From Ruminococcaceae bacterium D5 (lineage in GTDB: Bacteria > Bacillota > Clostridia > Oscillospirales > Ruminococcaceae): DNA of 64,000 bases. Under the pieces are notes generated by a model, which was not told the DNA's origin, searched no databases, and saw only the letters and a list, made by a program, of their open reading frames with translations. Each line of letters starts with the position of its first letter. The stretch's first letter is position 1. The stretch covers positions 1 to 64,000 of the forward strand of contig FORK01000002.1 of the NCBI GenBank assembly GCA_900113995.1, read 5' to 3'. Positions 6,846-16,600 of this stretch are shown here, in pieces. Both the position numbers and the translations under genes were made by a program.

Positions 6846-7085
6846 AGAACCGCCAGCTCTGCTGGGGAGAGTAAAAAAGCTTTCGCTTCAAGCATCGAGC
6901 GAAGCGAGAAACGAACGACAACTTTACGATTATCAAAAAGTTGCCGTTGGAACAGTAATCGCCTGTTTACGGGCTGCCGTGCATGTGATGCAAGAGACAG
7001 ATTATTCAGCGCCTCTTGAGAGGCTTGCCGGTATGAAGACCTTCTGGGGATTACGCAAGCCCCCGGCTTAGCTGGGGGTCATGAC
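6846..7085 (+). mobile_element. Remnant resembling an IS200/IS605 element
   Basis: The left end reads AACCGCCAGCTCTGCTGGGG, a short hairpin much like the sequence next to the dead IS200 copy at about 531-550. The right end holds a CCCCCGGCTTAGCTGGGGG hairpin followed by TCATGAC, the kind of end seen in IS605/TnpB elements. Between them one frame encodes a short tail ending LERLAGMKTFWGLRKPPA, whose stop codon lies inside the right hairpin, as in TnpB-type genes. The rest is unreadable. The call rests on these ends only. Confidence 0.35.
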
Positions 7086-7421
7086 TGTAATTTATTCGGA
7101 GGAGTCCTTTTGACATCGGATTACCTCCTGTTATTCAGAATTTTTCCGCTCCTTGCAAGAAAAACAGCAGATACCATTCGGCTGGCCGTTGGGAATGCCT
7201 AAAACTTTTACCTTGTTTATCCCGAAGCAGACCGCATGGTCGATTGGAACTGCGCTTGTGCTGTATCGTCCGGAGATTTTCCGGATCAGCTCAGGTGGCA
7301 AGAAAGCGGAGAAAGACAGCCCGTCTGGAGCTGCTTTCGGGGGTTGTCCTAACCCCCGAGGGATGCCCAAATGTGTTTCCAAGCCTGTTTTGTTGTGTTG
7401 TGATGAGGCGTTCCGAATACC
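7086..7421. other. Gene-free stretch with small hairpins
   Basis: I see no supported gene. A 9-bp perfect hairpin at 7337-7359 lies downstream of the minus-strand gene ending at 7422 and might help end its transcript, although it lacks a T-run on that strand. Open frames here read like antisense noise. Confidence 0.5.
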
Positions 7422-8213
7422 TCACTTTAGAAAGGTTTTTTCCGGAGACAGTCGGAAATCCGGCTGCCGCTGCATCTCGGTGAGATGGGCCCAGAACCGC
7501 TTGGGCATATGCCCCATTTGGCAGGCGGGATTTGCGCGTGTACCGATCGCTGTGGCGTGGAAGTAATCCTCCCACATTCGCCGGAAACGCAGCTCCTCTT
7601 GATCGGGAGCTGCGGGTTCGAAGGATTCCATTTCCCGAATCTGCGCTGCATAGGGCTGATAGAACAGGGCCGCGCGGTGCGTCCGGTCATAGAGCAGAAG
7701 CCTTTCCTCGCAGAAGCGTCCGCAGAAATGCTCCGCCAGGAGCGGCAGAACAAAATGGCGCGGAGCGATGACCGACACCAATGCACCGCGGATCTCCGAA
7801 AAGCGGACGAAGCCGGTGAGGTGATGTGCTTCGTTTTCGACCGCCCGGCGCATCGAAAAGACCGTTTGCACCTCGGGCAGGTCGAGCATCGAGGCAACCC
7901 GGGGGCCGAGGCGGTAACCCGCCCGCATCAGTTCAAGGATGGCCAGCTCCCGCCCTTCGCCGCCGTACAGAAAGGCGGATTCAATCAGCCGTCCGGTTGC
8001 CGCGCCCAGTCTGCCGGGAATCGAGGCGTGGACCCGGGCGGCCTTCTGCGGGTCGGTCGGAATTTCCCGAACAGGAAGGAGAGAGCACTGCTCCTCTGCG
8101 CCGGTCAGGATGGCGGCGGGCAGCTCGCGGCGTGCGAAGCTCTCGAAGACACAGCAGAGCAGCCCGTCAAAGCTGCCGTCGCTGCGATAGATTACATTTG
8201 ACCGGTCAGGCAT
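7422..8213 (-). CDS. Probable DNA metabolism protein, TIGR03915/DUF4130 family
   Basis: The protein has about 263 residues. ATG at 8213 is chosen because AGGAGG stands ten bases upstream and the product then starts MPDRSNVIYRSDGSFDGLLC, the usual beginning of this family. Conserved segments are the FDGLLCCVFE start, LDLPEVQTVFSMRRAVENEAHHLTGFVRF in the middle, and RFRRMWEDYF near the end. Members are consistently encoded with a radical-SAM partner and are thought to take part in DNA modification or repair; the biochemical activity is not established as far as I know. The start lies inside the end of the partner gene (22-base overlap), so the two are coupled. Confidence 0.85.
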   Translation of the reverse strand: MPDRSNVIYRSDGSFDGLLCCVFESFARRELPAAILTGAEEQCSLLPVREIPTDPQKAARVHASIPGRLGAATGRLIESAFLYGGEGRELAILELMRAGYRLGPRVASMLDLPEVQTVFSMRRAVENEAHHLTGFVRFSEIRGALVSVIAPRHFVLPLLAEHFCGRFCEERLLLYDRTHRAALFYQPYAAQIREMESFEPAAPDQEELRFRRMWEDYFHATAIGTRANPACQMGHMPKRFWAHLTEMQRQPDFRLSPEKTFLK

Positions 8214-9499
8214 TTCATCACATCCTCCTGTGTCAGACGCGGCGGGTCGAAGAGGGAAAGCTGCGCGGGCTGCATACCGGGAAGATCGGCCGCACATCGT
8301 TCGGATACCAGCCCGCGCAGCAGATTGTCCTGGCTGATCCGCAGGCCCTCACGCATCCGGCCGCAGCAGGTGATAAAGTACTGCGCGCGCTTGAGCACTA
8401 CCCCGATCCGGCGCAGTCCGTCAAAGTCAAGCGAGCGGTCGCGGCGGGCGGCGGAAATTCGTTGGGCGCTGCGCACTCCAATACCCGGCACCCGCAGCAG
8501 GCGTTCGAGGGGCGCGGTATTGACCTCGACCGGAAATTCTTCCAGATGATTGAGCGCCCAGTTGCATTTGGGGTCAAGCAGTGGGTTGAAGCTGGGATTT
8601 TGTTCGTCAAGCAGCTCCTCCGCCGCGAACCCGTAATAGCGGAGCAGCCAGTCGGCCTGATAGAGCCGGTGCTCCCGCAGAAGCGGAGGCTTGACCTCCA
8701 GCGCAGGCAGCAGGGAATCGGATACAAGCGGGATATAGGCCGAGAAAAAGACTCGTTTGAGCTGGTATTTGCGGTAGAGCGCCTGGGTTAGCCGCAGAAT
8801 CTGAAGGTCGCTGTCGGCTGTGGCCCCCACGATCATTTGGGTGCTTTGTCCCGCCGGTGCAAAGGGACGGGCGTGGCGGTATTTCACCAGTTCCTCCTGA
8901 CTTTGAGCGGCAGCGTTGCGGATCAGCGCCATCGGCCGGAGGATTGCCTCCCTGGTTTTGTCCGGCGCGAGGCGGGAAAGCCCCTCTTCAGAGGGCAGCT
9001 CGATGTTGACACTCATCCGGTCGGCCAGCAGGCCGAGCCGTTCGATCAGCTCTCCCGATGCGCCCGGAATCGCTTTGACGTGGATGTAGCCGCGAAAACG
9101 GTATTCCTCGCGCAGCAGACGCAGTGTCTCGATCATGCGTTCGCAGGTCCAGTCGGGACTGCGGCAGACCGCAGAGCTTAGGAACAGACCCTCGATATAG
9201 TTGCGGCGATAGAAGGCAATGGTAAGCTCCGCCAGCTCGCGCGGGGTGAAGGCTGCGCGGACAAAGTCGTTGGAGCGGCGGCTTTGGCAGTATTTGCAGT
9301 CATAGGAGCAGGCATTGCTGAACAGGACCTTGAGCAATGAAACACAGCGCCCGTCGGCCGAAAAGCTGTGGCAGATGCCGGGCGCCGAGCAGGAGCCGAG
9401 CGACCCTTTTGCCCCGGCCCGGTCGCTTCCGCTGGAGGTGCAGGCTACATCGTATTTGGCGGCATCGGCCAGAATTGTGAGCTTATCCCAGACCTCCAA
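8192..9499 (-). CDS. Putative DNA modification/repair radical SAM protein, TIGR03916 family
   Basis: This radical-SAM enzyme of about 435 residues has a CxxxCxxC cluster motif (CSYDCKYC, near residue 70) for a [4Fe-4S] cluster and S-adenosylmethionine. Near residues 330-380 it has a helix-hairpin-helix DNA-binding motif (LLRVPGIGVRSAQRI). The second half also shows the PAGQSTQMIVGAT stretch typical of the family. Start: GTG at 9508 is possible, but TTG at 9499 sits seven bases after AGAGGTG and matches the usual family start, ending in KLTILADAAKYD. It is the first gene of a two-gene operon whose promoter carries an SOS-box-like palindrome, which supports a DNA-damage role. Confidence 0.88.
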   Translation of the reverse strand: MEVWDKLTILADAAKYDVACTSSGSDRAGAKGSLGSCSAPGICHSFSADGRCVSLLKVLFSNACSYDCKYCQSRRSNDFVRAAFTPRELAELTIAFYRRNYIEGLFLSSAVCRSPDWTCERMIETLRLLREEYRFRGYIHVKAIPGASGELIERLGLLADRMSVNIELPSEEGLSRLAPDKTREAILRPMALIRNAAAQSQEELVKYRHARPFAPAGQSTQMIVGATADSDLQILRLTQALYRKYQLKRVFFSAYIPLVSDSLLPALEVKPPLLREHRLYQADWLLRYYGFAAEELLDEQNPSFNPLLDPKCNWALNHLEEFPVEVNTAPLERLLRVPGIGVRSAQRISAARRDRSLDFDGLRRIGVVLKRAQYFITCCGRMREGLRISQDNLLRGLVSERCAADLPGMQPAQLSLFDPPRLTQEDVMKCLTGQM

Positions 9500-9517
9500 A
9501 TGGATCACCTCTGCACA

Positions 9518-9560
9518 GAACGTTTGTTCCTATTTTACCTTTCTCCCGGAAAAAAGTCAA
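9518..9560 (-). promoter_or_regulatory. Promoter with LexA/SOS-box-like palindrome
   Basis: On the minus strand TTGACT (9560-9555) and TAAAAT (9537-9532) are 17 bases apart. Just downstream, at 9529-9518, lies GAACAAACGTTC, which fits GAAC-N4-GTTC, the core of the Gram-positive LexA (DinR) operator. The palindrome would cover the transcription start, so LexA bound there would block the repair pair until DNA damage. Confidence 0.7.
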
Positions 9561-10097
9561 CTGGGAAATCGACATGTGGGACTACGCCCGCTCCACAGGA
9601 GGACCAAATGGGAGCTGCTGTGATTTCCCTGTCATCTGTTGAACGGCGCCTGCCGGGAAGGAGAAACAGGACGAATTGCTGCAAATCGGGAAGAACAAAG
9701 CTCCATGTTGAGAAAACCGAAATGGGATGTGGGGGCTTTGCAGGAAAAACCGCTCCCGCCTGTGTGCGGACGATCCGGCGCACAATGTGCGCTTCAGTGC
9801 GGGATCGGGGGGGCCGCCTTCCTTTCACACGGTTCCCTAGGATTCCGATATGTAAAACTACTTGATTGACAGTCATGCCCACCCCTAAAAGAGATGGTAT
9901 GGGCGGACCCTGTAAGGTCATAACACTGCCAGAGATCAATGGCGCTGGACTGCCCTTTCGGGCATTAGCCTGTCCATTCAGGCGCCGGCTTCTCATTCAG
10001 CTTGTCGTGCCGCGTGTCGTGCCGGTTGTTCGGGCGGGAGCGGAGCTGCCTGATTCGGCAGAAAATTTTCCCCATGTTCATAAATTTACCGAGAATT
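9561..10097. other. Gene-free intergenic region
   Basis: No reading frame here looks coding. A GCGCAC-AAT-GTGCGC palindrome at about 9778-9792 and several weak hairpins are visible. TTGACA at 10098-10103, followed after 16 bases by a poor -10, may drive the TetR gene. Confidence 0.5.
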
Positions 10098-10158
10098 TTG
10101 ACACAGTGTTGAGATAAGATAAACGATAGAATTCGACAGACGGGAGGGGGACTGCAAT

Positions 10159-10755
10159 ATGCCGCTGGCGCCGTTTGAAAAACTCAATCCCCGAAAAAAG
10201 AAGTATTTGCTCGCAGCGGCGGAGGGGGAATTCGCCCGCCTGCCCTATGATCGCGTCTCGGTCTTTGAGATTGCAAGAAGCGCCGGAATTTCGCGCAGCA
10301 GTTTTTACTACTATTTTTCCGACAAAGAGGATCTCTATCACTATCTGCTCAGCCAAATCCGCGATGAGCTGCTTGATTCACTGCCGCGGGAGATTGATCT
10401 GGAGGATTTTCCCACTCTGCTGCTCGATTTTTTTGCGGCGCAGCGGGATACGGAGCGCGGCCCTTTTATCGCACGCCTGCTGGAACGGGCACAGATGTGG
10501 TCGCAGGACGGCTTTGCGTCGATGCGCGCCCCCATTCCGCCCGCGCAGGACCGGATTCGCAATCTGGAACAGGTTGAGCGGGTCGATCCCGCCGACCTGC
10601 AGCTTGCAGGCTTTCTGTTCTGGGAGTGCTGCTGCTACCGTCTGGGCGCCTACTACCGCAGGGAGATCACCCTGCCGGAGCTGCATCTGGGGGTGAAGCG
10701 GCTGGTCAGCCTGCTGCATTACGGAATTTTCGGCAGAGCCGGGGAGAAATTCTGA
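10159..10755 (+). CDS. TetR/AcrR-family transcriptional regulator
   Basis: The 198-residue protein has an N-terminal TetR helix-turn-helix (residues about 10-58) with the typical VSVFEIARSAGISRSSFYYYF and DKEDLYHYLL segments. A variable all-helical C-terminal domain should bind an effector. GGGAGGGGGAC precedes the ATG. The stop overlaps the start of the glycosyltransferase gene by one base (TGATG), so the two are co-translated. What it controls is unknown; the local glycosyltransferase is the obvious candidate. Confidence 0.88.
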   Translation: MPLAPFEKLNPRKKKYLLAAAEGEFARLPYDRVSVFEIARSAGISRSSFYYYFSDKEDLYHYLLSQIRDELLDSLPREIDLEDFPTLLLDFFAAQRDTERGPFIARLLERAQMWSQDGFASMRAPIPPAQDRIRNLEQVERVDPADLQLAGFLFWECCCYRLGAYYRREITLPELHLGVKRLVSLLHYGIFGRAGEKF

Positions 10756-11561
10756 TGCAGCGGCCGCTGGTTTCGGTGATTGTACCGGTCTACAACAGTG
10801 CCGCCGATCTTCCGCGCTGCATTGAGAGCATCCGCAGGCAGAGCTATGAAAATTTTGAGCTGTTTCTCGTCAACGACGGCAGCGCGGATACCAGCCCCCA
10901 GCTTTGCCGGATGTATGCGCGGGTCGATCCCCGCATCCGGGTGATCGATCAGGAAAACCGTGGGGTTTCGGCTGCACGCAATGCCGCTCTCGATCTGGCA
11001 AGGGGGGAATTCATCCAATTTGCCGATGCGGACGATTACCTTGCGCCGGAGGCTACCGAGCTTCTGGTCGGGCGGCTCCTCGAGGAGAAAACCGATCTGG
11101 TGATCGCAGACTACTACCGGGTGGTAAATGATGAGGATATCACCGTTTACGGCGGATATATTCCGGAGGTGGGGGCCATTGACCAGGCAAAATTCGCTGT
11201 TTATATGATGGACCGCCCCGCCAGCTTTTACTTCGGAGTGCTCTGGAACAAGCTCTACCGCCGGAGCATCATCGAGGAATACCGCCTGCGCTGCGACGAG
11301 GAGCTGAGCTGGAGCGAGGACTTCCTTTTTAATTTGCAGTACGCCCGCCGAAGTGCACATTTCTGTGCGCTGCACGCCCCGATCTACTACTATCGGAAGA
11401 ACGAGAAGAGCATCACCGCCACCCAGATTCATCCGTGGAGTGCGGTGAAGGTCAAAACTGAAATTTTTAGCTACTATAAAGAGTTCTATGACAGCCTGGG
11501 GCTGTATGACGAGAACAAGGGAAAGGTTTACAAATACCTTGTCTCGCTCGCCGAATGCTGA
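10755..11561 (+). CDS. Family 2 glycosyltransferase
   Basis: The 268-residue protein starts SVIVPVYNSAADLPRCIES, the classic GT-A fold entry strand, followed by FELFLVNDGSADTS and the metal-binding FADADDYL (DXD) motif near residue 95. It transfers a sugar from a nucleotide donor to an acceptor in the cytoplasm, probably for envelope polysaccharide or glycolipid. There is no membrane segment. It starts inside the TetR stop codon and ends 25 bases before ftsH. The acceptor cannot be predicted. Confidence 0.88.
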   Translation: MQRPLVSVIVPVYNSAADLPRCIESIRRQSYENFELFLVNDGSADTSPQLCRMYARVDPRIRVIDQENRGVSAARNAALDLARGEFIQFADADDYLAPEATELLVGRLLEEKTDLVIADYYRVVNDEDITVYGGYIPEVGAIDQAKFAVYMMDRPASFYFGVLWNKLYRRSIIEEYRLRCDEELSWSEDFLFNLQYARRSAHFCALHAPIYYYRKNEKSITATQIHPWSAVKVKTEIFSYYKEFYDSLGLYDENKGKVYKYLVSLAEC

Positions 11562-11586
11562 AACCGAAACAACAGGAGTGAAAAAC

Positions 11587-13404
11587 ATGATCACAGAACC
11601 GGGAACCCCGCAGAAAAAGCCGCTGATCTACTATTACGTTGTTGCAATGGTAGTGATTCTGCTGCTCAACATCTTTGTTTTTCCGGCGGTGCTTGAGCGC
11701 AGCGTCGTGGAGGTAAGCTACGACAAATTTATCAGCATGGTGGACGAAGGGGCGGTAACGGCCGTCGCACGCGACGATCAGCAGATCACATTCCTTGCCA
11801 ACGATGAAAATGGCAAGGAACGGGTTTATAAAACCGGCGACTGGGCGTATGAGGATCTGACCGACCGGCTGCTTTCCGCCGGGGTTAAATTTGAGAAGGA
11901 AATTCCGACCAAGACCTCGCCGCTGCTTTCGCTGCTTGTCTCTTGGATGCTGCCGATCTTTTTCTTCCTTTTCCTCGGCAACATGCTCTCCAAAAAGCTG
12001 GCCGGGATGGGCGGCAACGCGATGACCTTTGGAAAATCCAACGCCAAGATCTACGCCGAAACCGAGACGGGCAAAACCTTCGCGGATGTGGCGGGCCAGG
12101 ATGAGGCGAAAGAGGCTCTGACTGAAATTGTCGATTTTCTGCATAATCCGGGCAAATACGCGGAGATCGGCGCCAATCTGCCCAAAGGCGCGCTGCTGGT
12201 CGGCCCTCCCGGAACCGGTAAAACGCTGCTCGCCCGCGCGGTCGCCGGGGAAGCGCATGTTCCCTTCTTTTCGATTTCCGGCTCGGAGTTTGTCGAGATG
12301 TTTGTCGGCATGGGCGCGGCCAAGGTCCGCGACCTTTTCAAGCAGGCGGGGGAAAAGGCTCCCTGCATCGTCTTTATTGACGAGATCGACACGATCGGGA
12401 AGAAGCGGGACAGCCAGTTCGGCGGCGGAAACGATGAGCGGGAGCAGACCCTCAATCAGCTTTTGACCGAGATGGACGGCTTTGACGGTACCAAGGGGGT
12501 TGTGATTCTTGCGGCAACCAACCGCCCGGAGTCGCTCGACCCGGCGCTGCTGCGTCCCGGCCGCTTCGACCGGCGTATTCCGGTCGAACTGCCCGACCTC
12601 GCCGGCCGCGAAGCGATTTTAAAAGTTCATGCGGCGCATGTCCAGCTCGAGGAGGGTATTGATTTCAATGTGATTGCCCGCGCGACCTCAGGCGCATCGG
12701 GCGCGGAGCTTGCCAACATCGTCAACGAAGCGGCGCTGCGGGCCGTCAGGATGGGACGCGGCAAGGTGTCCCAGGCCGACCTTCAGGAGAGCGTTGAGAC
12801 GGTCATCGCGGGTTACCAGCGCAAGAATGCGGTGATCTCGGAACACGATAAGCGGATCGTCGCCTATCACGAAATCGGCCACGCCCTCGTGGCGGCCCTG
12901 CAGTCTGATTCCGCTCCGGTACAGAAGATTACCATCGTGCCGCGCACCTCCGGCGCACTCGGTTATACGATGCAGATCGACGAGAGCGAGCGGGTGCTGC
13001 TTTCACAGGAGGAAGCATTTAACAAAATCGCCACCTTTACCGGCGGACGGGCGGCGGAGGAACTGATCTTCCGCTCGATTACCAGCGGCTCGTCAAATGA
13101 TATCGAACAGGCGACGCGGCTGGCGCGCGCAATGGTCACCCGTTACGGCATGAGCGAAAAGTTCGGGATGGTCGCCCTTGAGCAGGTGCAGAACCAGTAT
13201 CTGGGCGGCGACGCCAGCTTATCCTGCTCGGCCGAGACGGCGGCGCAGATCGACGCCGAGGTGATTGCTCTGGTCAAAAAGGCGCATGATAAGGCGGTGG
13301 AAATTCTCCGCGGCAATATGCCCAAGCTCAACGAGCTGGCGCAGTATCTCCTCGAACGGGAAAGCATCACCGGCGAGGAATTTATGGAAATTCTCAAGCG
13401 GTAA
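11587..13404 (+). CDS. ftsH: ATP-dependent zinc metalloprotease FtsH
   Basis: This 605-residue membrane protease has two N-terminal transmembrane helices (about residues 14-34 and 112-133) flanking a small extracytoplasmic domain. The AAA+ domain has Walker A GPPGTGKT (206-213), Walker B IVFIDEID and the second region of homology around RPGRFDRR. The M41 peptidase domain has the zinc motif HEIGH (428-432), where the family usually has HEAGH. FtsH forms a membrane hexamer that degrades misassembled membrane proteins and some regulators. The start is the ATG after CAGGAGTG; longer frames run into the glycosyltransferase gene. The protein is slightly shorter than the usual 610-650 residues, with a short C-terminus. 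Confidence 0.97.
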   Translation: MITEPGTPQKKPLIYYYVVAMVVILLLNIFVFPAVLERSVVEVSYDKFISMVDEGAVTAVARDDQQITFLANDENGKERVYKTGDWAYEDLTDRLLSAGVKFEKEIPTKTSPLLSLLVSWMLPIFFFLFLGNMLSKKLAGMGGNAMTFGKSNAKIYAETETGKTFADVAGQDEAKEALTEIVDFLHNPGKYAEIGANLPKGALLVGPPGTGKTLLARAVAGEAHVPFFSISGSEFVEMFVGMGAAKVRDLFKQAGEKAPCIVFIDEIDTIGKKRDSQFGGGNDEREQTLNQLLTEMDGFDGTKGVVILAATNRPESLDPALLRPGRFDRRIPVELPDLAGREAILKVHAAHVQLEEGIDFNVIARATSGASGAELANIVNEAALRAVRMGRGKVSQADLQESVETVIAGYQRKNAVISEHDKRIVAYHEIGHALVAALQSDSAPVQKITIVPRTSGALGYTMQIDESERVLLSQEEAFNKIATFTGGRAAEELIFRSITSGSSNDIEQATRLARAMVTRYGMSEKFGMVALEQVQNQYLGGDASLSCSAETAAQIDAEVIALVKKAHDKAVEILRGNMPKLNELAQYLLERESITGEEFMEILKR

Positions 13405-13420
13405 ACCCGCGGAAAAGCGA

Positions 13421-13449
13421 GCCGGTTCCCTTTACGGGGACCGGCTTTC
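13421..13449 (+). terminator. ftsH terminator
   Basis: A 10-bp stem (13421-13430 with 13436-13445, one G-T pair) is followed by TTTCTT, 16 bases after the ftsH stop codon. Confidence 0.75.
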
Positions 13450-13530
13450 TTCTGCATGGCCGGGGCTTCGACCGCGGCGTTGGCCTGAGGTCTCCCTTTA
13501 CGTGACCGGCCCTCGTTTGCATGGCGGGGG
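13427..13530 (+). repeat. Imperfect tandem duplication, 66-base period
   Basis: The segment TCCCTTTACG...GACCGGC...TGCATGGC-GGGG at 13427-13464 recurs at 13493-13530 with a few changes. The first copy contains the right arm of the ftsH terminator; the second no longer forms it. It lies between ftsH and addB and encodes nothing recognisable. Confidence 0.55.
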
Positions 13531-13601
13531 AAAGCAGCTTTCCTTCGGCTGCCAAATATGCTAAAATGTCGGTATTGCAAGAAAAAGGGGAGGGGTCCTG
13601 G

Positions 13602-16600
13602 ATGCTCCATCTGGTCTGCGGGGCGGCGCACAGCGGAAAGACGGCTCTGATGCAGCAAATCCTTCTGGATTCGGCACAGAATGGAAGGAAAGCGATGCTG
13701 ATCGTGCCGGAACAGGCGTCCTTTTCCAATGAGCGGATGCTCTACTCTCTGCCCGGCGGGCGCAGCGAGCTTCTGAAGGTCCTGAGCTTCACCCGGCTGT
13801 CCGAGCTGCTGCTGCGGCAGCTCGGCGGGCTTGGCCGGGAGCTGATCGGCGAGACGGCGTCGGCTTTTCTCGTCAACGTCGCCCTCGAGGAGCTTTCGGA
13901 TACGCTGACCGTCTATCGGCGGCATTACCGCAGCCGGGGCTTTATCGGGCAGATTGCCGGGATGATCCGCGAATGCCAGAACGCCGGGGTTGCCCCCGAG
14001 GCGCTGGCCTCCTTTGCGCTTGCGCAGCCGGAGGGCTCGCTCCGGCAGAAGGCGTATGAACTCTCGGTGATCTACGACACCTATGAGGCGGTGCTGCATC
14101 GCAGCTATCTTTCCCCGACCGATCTGCTGACCCTTGCCGCCGACCGCCTGGCCGCGGATCAGAGCGGGCTTTACGCCGGGGAAGAGGTCGTGATCGATGA
14201 TTTCGGCAGCTTCACCGCGCCGGAACTCCGGCTGATTGAAGCACTGCTTGGACGTGCGCATCGGGTGAGCGTGGCCCTCTGCTGCGACGCCCCTTCTTCC
14301 CGGGAGCCGGCCTTTGCCCTTGCCGCCGATACGGCGGCAAGGCTTGTTACGCTTGCCAAGGAGCAATGCTGCGGGGTGGAGGAGACACTGCTGTCCGGTG
14401 GGGCGTCCGCGCCCGGCCTCGCGGCCTTTGAGCGGGTTGTCCGCTGCGAACGCCTGCCGGAAGACGGGAGACGCTACAGGGAAATCCGCGCGCGCCGCAC
14501 CGCTGACCCCTATGAGGAGCTGAACTTTACCGCCGCTGAAATTGCGCGGCTGGTGCGGGAGGAGGGCCTGCGTTACCGGGAGATTGCGGTCATTGCCCGC
14601 GACCTCTCCCGCTATGATGTTGCGCTTCCCGCCGTCTTTGAACGCTACCGGATTCCCTGCTTTCTCGATCTGCGCACAGACGCCTGCTCGAGCGCCCTCA
14701 CACAAGGGGTTCTGACGGCGGCGGCGGTGGCGGGCGGCCTGCGTGAGGGAGATCCCCTGCAGCTTGCCGCAAGCCCGCTGACCGGTCTTTCGGCGGGAGA
14801 GCTGGGGGCGCTGGAAAACTACTGCTATGTCTGGTCGGTGCGGGGACGTGGCTGGGAGCAGCCCTTCGTCAATCATCCTGACGGAATGGTGGGGCCGCTC
14901 GACGGAGCGGCGGCGCAGCGCCTCGCGGGGATCGAGGCTTCCCGGCGCCGCGTGATGGAAGTGGTCCTTCCGCTGCGCGCGGCGATGAAGGAGGGGGTTC
15001 CGCGGCGCTTTGCCGAGGGCATCTGGAAGTTTTTGCAGGACTGCGGCGCGCGGGAGCGGCTCGAGGAATTTGCCGCCCCGATGCCGCCGGAGGAGAGAAG
15101 GCTCTTCCTGGAGGAACAGAATCTTCTTTGGGAGCAGCTTGTAGGGACGCTCGATCTTTTTGCGGCGATGCCGGAGGAGATCACGCTGGATGCTGAACGT
15201 GCCTATGAGCTGCTGGAACTGGCGGTGGGCAGTTTCGAGGTTGCCACCGTGCCGCGCACCCTCGACGAGGTTGCGGTCGGCACCGCCGACCGGATGCGGC
15301 CGGAAAATCCCCGCGTGGTTTTTCTGCTCGGTCTGGTGGAGGGGGAGTTCCCGTCCGCGGCGGTGCCGGGCGGGCTTTTCTCAGAGGAGGAACGTGAAAG
15401 GATGGCACGGGGCGGCCTTCCTTTCATTGTGGAAGGGGACCGCTCGGCCGCAACCGAGCGGATGTTCTGCTACCGCGCCGCTACTGCCGCGACCGAGCGG
15501 CTCTACGCCTTCTATCCTGCCGCCGATGCGGTGGGGGAGCGGCTGGCCCCCTCGGAGCTTTTCGCCCGGGCTGCGGCTCTTTCCGCTCCATGGGAGGAAG
15601 AACCGCTCTGGGAGGCGCAGACCCCCGCTTCCATCGAGACGGCGCTGGCCGGATGCGGCTCCCCCGGCCCCGGCGAGGGGCTGCAGGCCGCGGCACTGCG
15701 GTCTGCGGCGCGGCGGGTCCTCGGGGAGGAACGCTGCAGGCGGCTGGAAGCGGCCGCGGAAAAGCAGGGTCACAGAATCGGGGACGGGACGCTGGCGCGC
15801 CGTTTATTCGGCATGCGGATGCGCCTCTCCCCGACACGGCTGGAGCAGTTTTACCGCTGCCCCTTCTCCTACTACATGAACAAAGGCCTTGGGGCGAAAG
15901 CGCGCCAGCGCGCCGAGCTTTCACCGGCGCAGGCGGGCACCCTGATTCATCGGGTGCTGGAACAGTCGGTCGCGCACTTCGGCGGCGAGGGGCTTTCCAC
16001 CGTTCCCGAGCCGGAACTGCGCAGCGAAATCGCCCGGCAGACCGACGGCTACCTCGTCGAACGGCTCGGGGATTTGTCACAGGCGCCCCGACGGCTGGTG
16101 GGCGGCTTCCGCCGCATTGGAGATTGGCTCTACGAGCTGCTGCGCCGTATCGGGGAGGAGCTTTCCCAAAGCCGCTTCGAGCCCGCCGCCTTTGAGCTTT
16201 CCATCCGGGAGGGCGGCGAGGTGGAGCCGCTGGTGCTGCGAACCGCCGCCGGGGGGGAAATCCTTGTCGAAGGAACGGTGGACCGGGTGGACGTTGCGGA
16301 GATCAACGGGCGGCGCTACCTGCGGGTGCTCGACTATAAGTCCGGACGAAAAAAGTTTTTGCTCGACGATGTTTACTACGGCCTGAACCTTCAGATGCTC
16401 GTCTATCTCTTTACCATCTGCAAAAACGGCCGGGAGGAGCTTTCCGGCCTGCTGCCCGCGGGCGCGCTCTATCTGCCCGCGCTGGGCGGGTATGTCTCTG
16501 CCGCGCGGGACGCAGATCCGGAGAAGATCGCCGGCGCGCGTCTGGAACAGTACCGCATGAACGGGCTGCTGCTGGACGATCCCTCCGTGCTGCGCGCAAT

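Noticed and set aside
9535-9996. A 153-codon minus-strand frame upstream of the radical-SAM gene
   Set aside because: It overlaps the promoter and SOS-box-like site, has an Arg/Pro-rich composition typical of noise and no start signal.
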